DNA of 64,000 nucleotides. Origin: Coniella vitis (taxonomy: Eukaryota > Ascomycota > Sordariomycetes > Diaporthales > Schizoparmaceae). The first letter of the stretch is position 1. Each line of letters starts with the position of its first letter. Below, piece by piece: positions 44,185 to 54,474 of the stretch. The DNA lies in assembly GCA_011317545.1 (NCBI GenBank), contig WUJK01000001.1, positions 2,213,001 to 2,277,000 on the forward strand. Reading direction: 5' to 3'. Position numbers and translations under genes: made by a program. The notes under the pieces were generated by a model. The model made no database searches. It saw only the letters and a list, made by a program, of their open reading frames with translations, and was not told where the DNA came from.

Positions 44185-44779
44185 TCGTTGTCGGCATCAC
44201 TGACTTCGCTTTCGCATCTATCTCTGGGAATCTCTCTTGATCTTGAGTCCTCGGATCACAGCAACAGCGGTCTTGTCCTTTACGCTTTAGACGACTCGCA
44301 TGCTAGTCTCATCTAATTGGACCTTTTGCAGTGGGTATATCTTTCGCCCGGGCACAGTTGCATCATAAACATACGCAGATCCCCCAAACACACATACTTA
44401 TACGCACGCACGCACGCACGCACGCACACGCCAAACAAATTGATCTTACGCCGCTCCTTGCGGGATACTGGGATCAAATCAACTGTACTTTAGACAGTCA
44501 TGTTCTCAGGGGCAGACCAAGAATCGGGATTCGGCAGAGATGTCGCGGTCTGGTGGAGCGATTCCCTTGATTTGGGAAGCTTTGGGGCGTACTTAGGAAA
44601 AACCGTTCTGGCGGCTCAGAATGAACGTAATGAATAGACTCTGGATCTTGTCTCCAGTACAATCTTAAAAAAAGAACTCGAAAATGGTGATGCGTCCCCG
44701 TGAATTGCTTGGTTGTTCTATGTTCCTCTAAACGTATAACTACTCCATGCGCGCCTTTATCACACTCGTCGTGCCCATC
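44185..44779. other. Convergent 3' region with (ACGC)n microsatellite
   Basis: 595 bp between the ends of clathrin light chain and COX7. It contains an ACGC tandem repeat (44402-44427). No gene is visible. Confidence 0.55.
44402..44427 (+). repeat. (ACGC)n tetranucleotide microsatellite
   Basis: Six perfect ACGC copies plus a partial one, followed by ACAC. Confidence 0.9.
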
Positions 44780-45352
44780 CTAGTTCTTGCCGAACCAGGT
44801 GTTGTAGCCCAGGACCTTGCGGCCCATGGCGTATGTCGTAGCTATATGCAACCATCCATAAGGTCGTGATCTCTAAGGCAAAAGGGGAGCAATAGAGCAA
44901 GACTTACCAGCGGTACTTCCCCACATGAGGACAAGGAAGGGCACGTACAGAACAGTGCTACGAGGGTGCTAGTGCGGCAAATCTAGTCAGCCAGGTTGTT
45001 CCCATTTGACAGCACTTTCTTCTTTTATTGTAATTGGACAGGCAGGAACCGCAACAATCCTCTGCCTCAGTCATATCCAGTCCCAACCACGGGCCACGGG
45101 AGATCTCACAATGCGCCAGATACGGGTGTGGCTGCGGTAAGCAGCTTGGTAATTGCGCTGGTGCTCGGGCACCTTGTTGGGAGCGTTAACGAAGCCTCTG
45201 CAGGACACACAAGTCAGCCTCGAGCCTTGATCATCAACGGGTTCGTTATGCCGGAAGGGGTCGCGGAGAGCCAATTGGGGGGGGGGGGCTGAGGCCTGGA
45301 AAAACCAGACAAGGGACTTATATGCTGAGCTGGTCGGCTGTACGTACGCCAT
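44780..45352 (-). CDS. COX7: Cytochrome c oxidase subunit 7/VIIa-type small protein
   Basis: Four exons: 45352-45348, 45197-45110, 44968-44908, 44841-44780, giving 71 aa; no open frame covers it as a whole. The spliced protein starts MAGFVNAPNKVPEHQ, continues YQAAYRSHTRIWRIHPRS, crosses the membrane once (TVLYVPFLVLMWGSTAATTYAM) and ends GRKVLGYNTWFGKN. This pattern, with a short matrix part, one helix and the KTWFG/NTWFG end, fits the fungal COX7/VIIa family of complex IV subunits. Phases (2,0,1) agree at all junctions. The first coding exon is only 5 nt (ATGGC), and the next begins exactly where the family's conserved sequence starts. Identification rests on recollection of the family pattern, so the exact subunit name is less sure than the gene model. 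It shares an upstream region with a probable mitochondrial PPR protein. Confidence 0.82.
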
Positions 45353-45815
45353 TGTGACTGTTGTGGTGGTTGTAGCTTTGGAGGGGAGATTGGGTTTTGT
45401 TGACGTCGTTTGGCGGTTCGGATTGATTTGGTGGTTCGATTGCGAGCCTCTAGATTCCGGCCGAGCTGCCTTGCGTAAAGGGCGTCTGCTGGTTGCTGAT
45501 AGGGTGGGAACTCAGCTGAGTCAGCCAGCCGACTTCGCGGCAAAAGTTTCTCCAATTGATCACTTCGCTGTATGCACTCACTCACTGACTTACAGGGGTT
45601 TGGCTCGATACGGAACGATTTCCTGATAACTTTTCCTGGTTCTTGTTTTCTTGCATTTCAACAAGCGACGGACCATCTTGCGTGCATGTTAATTGCTCCA
45701 CGCCGAGCATATTCGACTGTCGAGCAAGGCGCACATATCAAATGATGCAAAGCTGATCCGTTTTGGAAATGTTGCATCGTTGTCGGCAACGACACATCTA
45801 GTCGCGGGAAAAGCT
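45353..45815. promoter_or_regulatory. Divergent promoter, COX7 / PPR protein
   Basis: 463 bp between two divergent genes with mitochondrial products. A CCAAT word lies at 45552-45556 (the HAP complex binds CCAAT and controls respiratory genes in fungi) and a TGAGTCA site at 45517-45523. Both are single matches and only suggestive. Confidence 0.5.
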
Positions 45816-48458
45816 ATGCGACGAGCGCTGCTCGGCGTTCGACAGTCGCAACATGAAATTCTATGCCTACTTCGCCAGGCTTGCCTCGAAAAGCCACATC
45901 GCCACCGCTCCACGACATCGCATCGTGGCAGGAGTCGTCATGCCTCAGACTACGCCTTCACGTCCAGGACATCTTTGCGGCGCCGGGCCAGCGCGGCCGC
46001 CAACGAGGTGACCGCTGGCGAACTGGAGGATGAAGTGATTTCTTTTTCCGAAGGCCTCAAGGAAGGCATTTCGAAGGCATTAGCAAAGCATTACGAAGCT
46101 GTAAAGACAGGGCCTATGCTGAGCAACTATCCACCGCCTGGATCAAAGCTTTATGGAAAATGGCAAGCGCTTTCGGTGGACTATGAGCGGCTGCTTCAAG
46201 AAACAGATGTCAATGTCTCCGACAGCAGTACGTTGAAGCTCGTGGATCAGCCCGAAAATGCCAATGATCTCGAACTATGGAGTTGTCTCCTTCATTTTCT
46301 CCACAGACGAATGGGCAGCGACGGTGTGCTCTTGCTATGGCAGGCGGTCGTCAAGAGGCGCAAACTGTACCAGGTAGACGGGCCCTTGGCTCACGCTTTC
46401 TGGAGCTTGATCCTCAGGACGGCGGTTTCGAAACAGACTTTCCTGCTGGAGGTATTCACATACGCCAAGTGGATGGTTGACGTGCATCAAGCCCGCTGGC
46501 CTGCGCTATACTCTACGATCCTTTGCCATATGATGGAATATGCAAACATGGACGATCTCTTGCGGTGGCATCTTCTACTGATGCCCTCTTTCGCGCCCAG
46601 TGAGGCAGAATTCAGTGATTTGATGCGATGTTTCATCACGAATCCCGATGGACATGTTCAGAGAAAGCTAGAGGCTCTCTACTCTTTCAGCGCGCATCGC
46701 AAACTCTACGACATAATAATTCCTTTTCTGTATGACAAAGGCCATGCTAGCCTTGCCATGTCTTGGCGCAGGACTTTCTGCCTCTTCAATGACACTCCCG
46801 TCTCTAGCGCTGCTCGACCAATGCTGCGTTATATGGCCTCCTATTATTCCCAGACGTCACTCAGAGAAAGTGAACTACGGGTGGCAGACCTGGAATTGGA
46901 TGATGTAGATGGAGAGGTTGCAGCACTTCGGCGACAGAAATTATCCATCACTGGTCACAACCTGAGCTACCTCATCAACCGGGTGCATGGTGAGGCGTTT
47001 GGCATCAAGGAGAAACCCTACAACGACAAGGTTGGCGCAAAGTGGTTTGCAAGCTCCTGGGTGGGACTCGATTTTGCCATCAATGTGGTCTATATGATGG
47101 GCATGAAAGGAATCGGCCCACAGTCGTTGCAGTCTATCGCGCTGCGAGAGGGCACCGCACAGGGAGTGTTGCATCGCATGGATCAACTACAACAGCTCAG
47201 TATTAACCTGCCGGATACGACCTATGTGAGAGCCATCCGCCATTATGCCATGTGCGACGATAGTCACTCTCTCATGGAGCTTCTTCGCTCCGACATTCAC
47301 CCAGATACATATGACGACGAGCGAACCCTCGAGGACGTACTTGCGAGCTGTGTTCAGGCTCAAGACTGGAACGCATATCGCTTGATCCTCAAGACGCGCA
47401 TGGCTGTCATGTCCAGCTACGCCGCTGAGGCACATGACCGCACGCTCGAAGCCTGCGTCCGCCAAGGGAACGGCCCTATGGCCCTTCGGCTTCTCAGGGA
47501 AATGTCTGCACACAGAATCAGCCTGTCACCCACAACGAGCCATCTTGTGCAGAGTTTCATTCTCCATAACTTTTCGCCGCATGCTAAGCCGCATGGTCAC
47601 GATAAAGAGTCGAGAGAGCAACTTAACCTACGCATATTGCTCAGCCACCAGCTGGCACGAACCCGCTTCCCGCCGGCCGTCGAGATCTGGCAGACCCTGC
47701 TCTACCGCCTGGGCCGCGAACAGCGCCTCGCCGAGCTTGAGAAACTAGCCCTCTTCATTATCCAACACTTTTCTGATCACGCGGCCTCCGAGCAGCCCAT
47801 GTGGATCTCCCACATGGCCGACGTGCCCAAGCTGCTCCACGCCGAGTCCCCCTTTGCCCACTTCCAGAAGCTACCCCGCGACCTCTCTATGCAGCACCCC
47901 AAACACCCCCTCCGCCAAATTTTTGACGACAAAATGCAAGGCTCTTTCATCAGATGGGGCTTCATGTACACGCGCTACGGGCCCAAAGCAGAAGCAGCCG
48001 CTGCGTCCGCAGTCATCGCTCCCTCGGCTATTCCCAACCGACCTCTTTACTCCATGTCGAGCATGACGCCCAAAGGGAACGCACGCCACCCGGCACTGTT
48101 CCACTTTGCGCGCGGCGTCCGCTTGCTCGCCATGCTACGCGACCGGGGATTGGTAGTCTCCAAGACCTATGTCAGAAAACAAATCACACTGTCGCTCGTG
48201 AAGCTCTATCGCGGCGGAGGAAGAGGTGACTATGAGTGGGTGGGCGGTAATCCGCAGCTGTCCCAACTGAGGCGTTTAACGCGGCTGAGCCTTACTGAGG
48301 CCAAGAAGCTGTGTGACGAGGCGTGGGGAAGCGGGGATGGGGATATTGGGCTGGACATGTTGGAGTTGACGAGGGCCATCGATATAGCAGAGCGCAAGGA
48401 CCGGATCCTAGAAATGCTTAAAAGGGGAGAACATCCGTTTCAGACCAGTTCAGAATAA
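45816..48458 (+). CDS. Large pentatricopeptide-like protein, probably mitochondrial
   Basis: Single exon, 880 aa from the ATG at 45816; the frame extends 41 codons upstream only from a TTG. The first ~65 residues are very rich in Arg, Ser and His with almost no acids, as in mitochondrial targeting sequences. The rest is mostly helical, with repeated helix pairs such as FWSLILRTAVSKQTFLLEV, YSTILCHMMEYANMDDLLRW, DNVLASC-like and ALRLLREMSAHRIS segments, spaced roughly like 35-residue PPR units. Such proteins bind specific mitochondrial RNAs and act in processing, stability or translation. The repeats are degenerate, so the PPR call is a judgement; the RNA target cannot be read. It is divergent from the COX7-type gene, which hints at co-expression. 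Confidence 0.72.
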   Translation: MRRALLGVRQSQHEILCLLRQACLEKPHRHRSTTSHRGRSRHASDYAFTSRTSLRRRASAAANEVTAGELEDEVISFSEGLKEGISKALAKHYEAVKTGPMLSNYPPPGSKLYGKWQALSVDYERLLQETDVNVSDSSTLKLVDQPENANDLELWSCLLHFLHRRMGSDGVLLLWQAVVKRRKLYQVDGPLAHAFWSLILRTAVSKQTFLLEVFTYAKWMVDVHQARWPALYSTILCHMMEYANMDDLLRWHLLLMPSFAPSEAEFSDLMRCFITNPDGHVQRKLEALYSFSAHRKLYDIIIPFLYDKGHASLAMSWRRTFCLFNDTPVSSAARPMLRYMASYYSQTSLRESELRVADLELDDVDGEVAALRRQKLSITGHNLSYLINRVHGEAFGIKEKPYNDKVGAKWFASSWVGLDFAINVVYMMGMKGIGPQSLQSIALREGTAQGVLHRMDQLQQLSINLPDTTYVRAIRHYAMCDDSHSLMELLRSDIHPDTYDDERTLEDVLASCVQAQDWNAYRLILKTRMAVMSSYAAEAHDRTLEACVRQGNGPMALRLLREMSAHRISLSPTTSHLVQSFILHNFSPHAKPHGHDKESREQLNLRILLSHQLARTRFPPAVEIWQTLLYRLGREQRLAELEKLALFIIQHFSDHAASEQPMWISHMADVPKLLHAESPFAHFQKLPRDLSMQHPKHPLRQIFDDKMQGSFIRWGFMYTRYGPKAEAAAASAVIAPSAIPNRPLYSMSSMTPKGNARHPALFHFARGVRLLAMLRDRGLVVSKTYVRKQITLSLVKLYRGGGRGDYEWVGGNPQLSQLRRLTRLSLTEAKKLCDEAWGSGDGDIGLDMLELTRAIDIAERKDRILEMLKRGEHPFQTSSE

Positions 48459-48688
48459 TGTACTAGTATGTATATAAAAGACACATGTCAGATCCCAGGA
48501 AGGACAGTAACGTGTGTATGGATATGCGCATATTTGGGAGAGAAAATATCGACCTCTCGGATACCCAACTTGTCACATGGACCAACAAAACAAAGCTTCA
48601 GTAGCAAAGTTATCCAGACATCTTCACTGCTCGATTTTGGTTGTCTTGACATGCTCTATCCAGGTGACACTACTACGACGTCTAGCCT

Positions 48689-50275
48689 CTAATCCACCAA
48701 ATCATGACTTCTGCTCGACCGTCTATGCCTCGAAGAGTCCTCTCTTATATGCGGGTCGATCTGTGTAAGTGTCCCAGCCCTTTCAGCATGCCCCATACCG
48801 TCACGAAGACTTACGCGCAACCCAGCGAGACCTTCATCCGGACTGATGTCAATAGGGTTCCCGCCGCCACCTCCATGCCCTACATCCTCTTCTGAGCCCG
48901 GAATTACACCATTTCCTTCATCTACTCCTCCTATTTCTTCTAGTCCGCCGTCACCACCACCACCACCACCACCACCGCTCCCACGCTTCGGTTTAACCAA
49001 CACAAGAATGAACATGCCCACAACAATCAAGAAGAGCAAGAAGATGATCTTCCTCTTGGTAGTTTTTTTCTGGTATCCACTCGCAACTTTGAGCTCCCGG
49101 TCTGCTTCTTTTACGTCCGTCGCCATGCGCTCAACATTGTAATCGATACGGTCCAGCATGGTGCCCTGATCAATAACCATGGTTTGTAGGTCCCGAAACA
49201 GATCCGACAAGTCGATGATACCCTGCGCAATCTCCTCGATCTCGCGTTCGCGCTGGATGATGGCTGCATCGTCTTTGTGGAGCTGTTTCTGGCGCAGCGA
49301 CGACTGGAGGGTAGACTCCGAAAAAGACTTATCGGTCTCGGACTCGAGCAGCGTGATATCGGTGTTGTAGGAACTGCTGCCAACAACAGGTGTAGAGGAG
49401 CGGTCAGCGTTGTGCGTGGAAAGGGAGGGGTTCTGTATGCCTCGAAGTTCTACCAAGCGCAAGGTTCAAGTCAGTTATATAGGCCTCCTAAGTTGCACCA
49501 GAAGACGGAGAGAGAGAGCGCAACGCGCAAGTGAAATCTCAATGGCAAAGAGGCAACATACTCTTCAAATAAGCACTCTGCTTCTTTCTGAACCCAGCAC
49601 TAGCCTCTTGCACCCTTGTCGCCAAGCTGACACGGATATTCTTGGCCATGACCTCCTCAGCCCGTGTCATAGTTCCAGCAGCCTTTTGCTCGCGAACCAT
49701 GTTCTCAATGCGCTGAATACAGCGGTGACAATCGTGGAAGCCCTTGGTGATATTTTGTGTCAAGCTCTCGATCTCGCGCTCCTCAGCGCGCTTGGCTGCA
49801 TCATCGTCAAATCCTGGTAGTACGTGCTGTTGGTGCAGGCGCTCAAGCTTCTGCGACTTGCGAGCCACGTCGGCCAGGATCTCAGTAATCTCGTCGGTGA
49901 TGTCGGCCCAGCGTGGTGGGAGGAGATCCATCTCAATTACGGCATCGCCATCGTCATGGTAATCGGCCGAGCCGGCAGACAGCAGGCCACGGCGGTCGTC
50001 ATCGGCCGAGAAGAGCACGGAGGATCCGGTCGCCGAGCTTGTTGCGCCAAAGCGGTCGGCGGCGCTGCCCGAGAGGGTGGAGGAGCCGCCATATTTGTTG
50101 CGGTGTGTCGGGTGGTGGGCGTAGGATTGCCGATAGGAAAGGTAGCTGTAGATGTAGGAAAGAGGTAAGGGATTAGACGAGTACAACGCTTTTGCTCGTC
50201 CAGTAGAGCGGTGGAGGAGCTTCGTAGCTCTGTAGGGCACAATAATGCTCACAGGTTGGTCCGGTCTCGCCACAT
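48689..50275 (-). CDS. TLG2: t-SNARE TLG2 / syntaxin-16 type
   Basis: Exons 50275-50253, 50145-49562 and 49449-48689, with a probable further 54-nt intron at 48814-48761 (GTAAGT/ACAG, in frame). The protein is 437 aa spliced or 455 aa if it is retained. TLG2 is the Qa-SNARE for fusion at the trans-Golgi/early endosome and binds Vps45. The N-terminus MWRDRTNLYLSYRQSYAHHP is typical. The Habc region includes WADITDEITEILADVARKSQKLERLHQQH. The SNARE motif is EREIEEIAQGIIDLSDLFRDL...TMLDRIDYNVERM, with Gln at the zero layer expected from this group. The membrane anchor is IIFLLFLIVVGMFILVLV. A Gly-rich lumenal tail follows. The first coding exon is 23 nt. It lies upstream of and divergent from calmodulin. 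Confidence 0.93.
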
Positions 50276-51961
50276 GGCGGACGCCAGAAAGGAAGATGCG
50301 GATGCTGCAGTATGGCCTCTGGGCAGTTCGCGGAAAGGAGGGGAGTTGCGGTCGAATACAATGGGCGGCCGGGCTAGGTTCGATGGGTTTGCGTATAGCC
50401 TTGCTACCACATCACATGGCCAAGTGTTTGCTGTGACTTATGCAAGGCGCACGCAGGGTGGAGTTGCGAGGACACTGCAGCAGAGTATACCAGATCAGGA
50501 GAATTCGGGCGAGGATGGTTGTTGTCGTGCTTGTACGTGAGACCAATTGCAGTTGGTGAGCCTGTTGCTTGGAGCGGCCAGTCAGTCAATCTGACGAATT
50601 GGATCTCGAATAGTGGCAGAGAAGGCTGAGCAAAGCGGCTTTGCAGCTGCAGCCTCGAGCACTTACCGCCTGCGGTTACTGCTATGTACGGTGAACTTGC
50701 ATGTGCAAAGTACGACGAGGGGACGGGACGGACGGTCAGGGAGGGAAGACAATGGAGACCTAGGCCTGCTAGGTAGCCACAACGGCGCAACGGCTCTGAG
50801 TCTGGCTACTAAGTACCTAGGTACAGAGCCACCCCAGCAGCCCTTGCGTGGCAGCAGGAGTCGGGTGCTGCTACCATAGTACATATGAGCCTCTGACGTC
50901 GCTCGTACTTTTGGTCCAGGCCCCGGGCGCCTTGTCAAGCCTACCCACTCTGCCACTCTGCCACTCCATGTGAAGGGCGCGCTCACTTGCAGGGAGGCTG
51001 CCTGAAAGCAGCCTGCTTTGATAGTAAGTATACTTTGGCGTAATCGCAAATAACTAGCGTCCGCCGATCTAAAGGATCCTGCAATTGCTCGATTCAGGTT
51101 GTGCCCTTTCCTGCTGAACATGCATTCAGGGAGGGCGCATAATGTTGGCCCTCAAGAAGCTGATATCACTAGCTGAATGTCTTTGCGAAATATGTGTATT
51201 ATGAACATGGTAATGCAACACTGCTACGTGTATTCTGGGGGCCATTATGGACAACCTTGCCAGACCACCGTGCTGCTGAAACAAATAGCACCTGTATTCT
51301 GTCCAAGCAATCCTGTAAGATACCACCCGGCTAAAACTTGAGCCAAAATGACCGTTGAGCGTCGAGAGTTCAGCCCGAGTTTTATTTGAAAAAAAAAAAA
51401 AGGAAATAAACACGTTCAAGCAATGCTCAAGTACCTTTGCGTCACTCATGTATTATTTCATAGTAGTCTCAGGCTCTATTTAGCGTGAGTGCCTATACAT
51501 AGAATTCAGCCGCGTAATAAGGTCGTATACTCCGAGGACAGCTGAACGGGCTTATCTCTCGAAGCGATTGTTTCTTCACATTTGTTATTTCTGTACTTTT
51601 GTGCATATGCTCGGCCCTGTAGGCGCAGGCAATAGAACAGAGGCAGCCCAAGTAACTATCCAGCTTGCGCTTTCGTGTGCGTATGGGCCTACGAGTACCA
51701 AGCCTACAGGCGGTTGTGGTGCCAAAGGCCGTCGTCCCTCTTCACCGTTGGCAGGCTTCCCGACCCCTGTCCCCGCCTGCCCAGTGTGCCGCACCGCCCC
51801 TTTTAGCTGGAGCCCGTCCTTGCTCTTGGTCACCAGCGAAGCTCGCACCTTCATAAACTGTCTTGCTGCCCACCAGCTCTTCTACCCACATTGTCAACTT
51901 CTTCCACGCCTTGTTGTAGCTTCTGATCTTTTTGCTACTTTCCACCGCACTCACATTCATC
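50276..51961. promoter_or_regulatory. Divergent upstream region, TLG2 / calmodulin
   Basis: 1.7 kb without a supported gene. It contains AGACCTAGGCCTGCTAGGTAG at about 50755-50775 and AAGTACCTAGGTAC at 50811-50824, both of the dispersed CCTAGGTA type, and an A12 run near 51390. The part just before calmodulin is pyrimidine-rich (TCTTCTACCC, TTCTTCCACG), consistent with a leader of a well-expressed gene. Confidence 0.45.
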
Positions 51962-53005
51962 ATGGTTCGTCTCCTTAGTGCCTTTGTGGCTGCAAATCTG
52001 CCATGCGCCCCAAGCTGGGACCCCTTTTCGCTCTCGACCCCGCGTTGTCTTGTCATCTAGTTTTTGAGGGGCACGCAACACATGGGCGGCGCTTGATGGG
52101 ACACGCTGGACTAACCTCAATCTGCTACCATAGGCCGACTCTCTGACCGAAGAGCAAGTCTCCGAGTTCAAGGAGGCATTCTCCCTCTTCGTAAGTCATT
52201 CTCTCAATCTTTGCCCGGTCCCAAAGCGCGTTCGCTAACAACGCAACCTTTCCCTAAATACAGGACAAGGATGGCGATGGTAAGCACCTACGTTCCTCGA
52301 CGCAAACGAAGTCCAGTAGCCCATTGCAACGGCTGCGCCAACCTACGCGCATTGCCATATCGAGACAGGCCACATGGAAGGGGCGAGTGTCAACAGGATA
52401 ATCGAAAATGCTAAGACGTGGTTTGCCAGGACAAATCACCACCAAGGAGCTCGGCACCGTCATGCGTTCGCTCGGCCAGAACCCATCTGAGTCTGAGCTA
52501 CAGGATATGATCAACGAGGTCGACGCCGACAACAACGGCACCATTGACTTCCCTGGTACGTTCGAGCGCTTTTCCTGCTGCGACGCCAAAATTCATCGCT
52601 GACTTGCTTCGCCTTGACACACAGAGTTCCTTACCATGATGGCCCGCAAGATGAAGGACACTGATTCCGAGGAGGAGATTCGTGAGGCATTCAAGGTTCG
52701 AGACAACCCATACAATAACAATCTACCGTGGCATGTGGACAGGCAACTAACAAGAAGGCCAGGTCTTTGACCGTGACAACAATGGCTTCATCTCCGCTGC
52801 GGAGCTGCGCCACGTCATGACCTCTATTGGCGAGAAGTTGACTGACGACGAGGTTGACGAGATGATCCGTGAGGCTGACCAGGATGGTGATGGCCGTATT
52901 GACTGTGAGATTACCTGCTGAAGAAAGCTGTGTGCCTTGGATCATCCACTAACTCATCTACCAATTGCAGACAACGAGTTCGTCCAACTCATGATGCAGA
53001 AGTAA
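51962..53005 (+). CDS. CAM: Calmodulin
   Basis: Seven coding exons: 51962-51964, 52134-52190, 52264-52279, 52430-52555, 52625-52695, 52763-52904, 52971-53005, giving 149 aa, exactly the family length. The first coding exon is the ATG alone and the third is 16 nt. All four EF-hands are intact: [36 protein letters not shown] and [12 protein letters not shown], each with acidic residues at loop positions 1, 3 and 12. The joining helices ([43 protein letters not shown]-type linker) match fungal calmodulin. It activates calcineurin and CaM kinases upon Ca2+ binding. Phases are 0,0,1,1,0,1. The 169-nt first intron directly after ATG is the longest. Confidence 0.97.
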
Positions 53006-54474
53006 AGAGAAAGGTCTTTCCTTGTCCGACAAACGTATACCACATTCACGATTCCCTAGTTGATAAGACAAATGGAACAACTTGTTTGAAGCCTTTTGAG
53101 AGTCTGGCTGTTTCCTATACAGTAAACTGTTGCTGCCGTGGGCAGATCCTGTTCTTTGCTTATTTCCATTGAGAGCATGATTAACATGCCAACTAATGGT
53201 ATTTGATCTCGGTATAAGAAGGAATCGGTCAGTAAGCATGTCCAGTTGATACAGTTTGAATATACCGGACGCGGATGTTGGCAATGCCACATCAATCTCG
53301 GATGTTGTGCATCTTTTAAGGCAGAATTTGATCTTTATCCGCAAAGCTAGCCACCACAGGACTTTTCCTCTTATCGAAGTCGAGTGTTGTGCCTAGTATC
53401 TATCGGTTGAAGCATAGGGTAGCCTGCTTGTACTTGCCACTGTCCAGTGCTCAACAAACCCTCCAGTATCGTCCCAACTTCACAAGAGAGCCAAGACTCG
53501 TAGCAAAGGAAGCATTTCAAGTTCGAATTGGGTTTAGCAGGCCGACGTCATTTCTGCAAGGCGGCTCATTGTGTGTAAGGACAGGGCCAGACACGATGCA
53601 GTCTCGATTGTGGCAGTGCTCTCTAGCGTAACCGCCCCAGCGCCGGGTCGTAACCACACACCTTGCAGCTTTATGATGTTCTTCAGCCCTACGAGGGTGA
53701 CTTTGGGTGTGGAGCTAGAGTAATTGCTATCTGACTGTCCTTGTTGTCTTGGCTTTTGGCCCCTACATGTCAAAGTCCGATCTTCATTGCTTGTTTTGTG
53801 TATGTGTGGGGTTGGATGGGTGGGCGGACATGAATCCGTCTTGTGCTCGCTCTGGTGGATATGGGATGGTGAGTAGCTTTCTGATGCCCCGTGCTCCGTG
53901 TCATATGCAGTACTGGAACAAATAAGCCAGGTTTGGGAGCTGATGAGCTCTGTTTTCGTACTCGAAAGAAGAACACATAGAATGGAAATGGAACGTAGGG
54001 GTCCTACGGCCCGCTTCGCGTCCCCTTTTCCTAGTGGGGCCCCATCCCGCATCCATCTCCCGCCGTCAGCCCGGCCTCGACCACCCACACACGGCAGCAC
54101 CTGCGGCCCGCTTAAGTGCCTCCACGCTTCTACCCGCGCGTGCTTCGCCGTTCCGCGCTTTCCATGCAACAATTCCCTTCTTACCATGATGGTCAGTAAT
54201 TTTGTGATTTCTGTCGATGCTCTCCGTTTCGCTTCTATACTTTCATTCACCCGAGAGATACTGATTCCCATGTAGGCTATACGTGTGGAGTCTTCCTTCC
54301 GCTCGCACTTTGTCTTCACCTTCATCTCGCCCACTCCGCCACCAAACTTGACCTTTGACTTGGAGAATCTCGAACCAGCAATGTTAGCACTGGAGCTCAG
54401 AGGTTCTTGTTGTTTTCATCCTCTTCTTGCTGTTTCTTCCGTCTGAATTTCATCCCTTCTTGACATACATCAAG
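53006..54474. other. Intergenic, calmodulin 3' side / GH47 upstream
   Basis: About 1.5 kb. A 266-codon minus-strand open frame (54334-53534, GTG at its start) overlaps the GH47 promoter and leader; it shows no family motif and is not called. The region should include the calmodulin 3' untranslated region and the GH47 promoter. Confidence 0.45.

Noticed and set aside
53534..54334. 266-codon minus-strand open frame upstream of GH47
   Set aside because: Begins at GTG, overlaps the GH47 leader, and is low-complexity with no family pattern.
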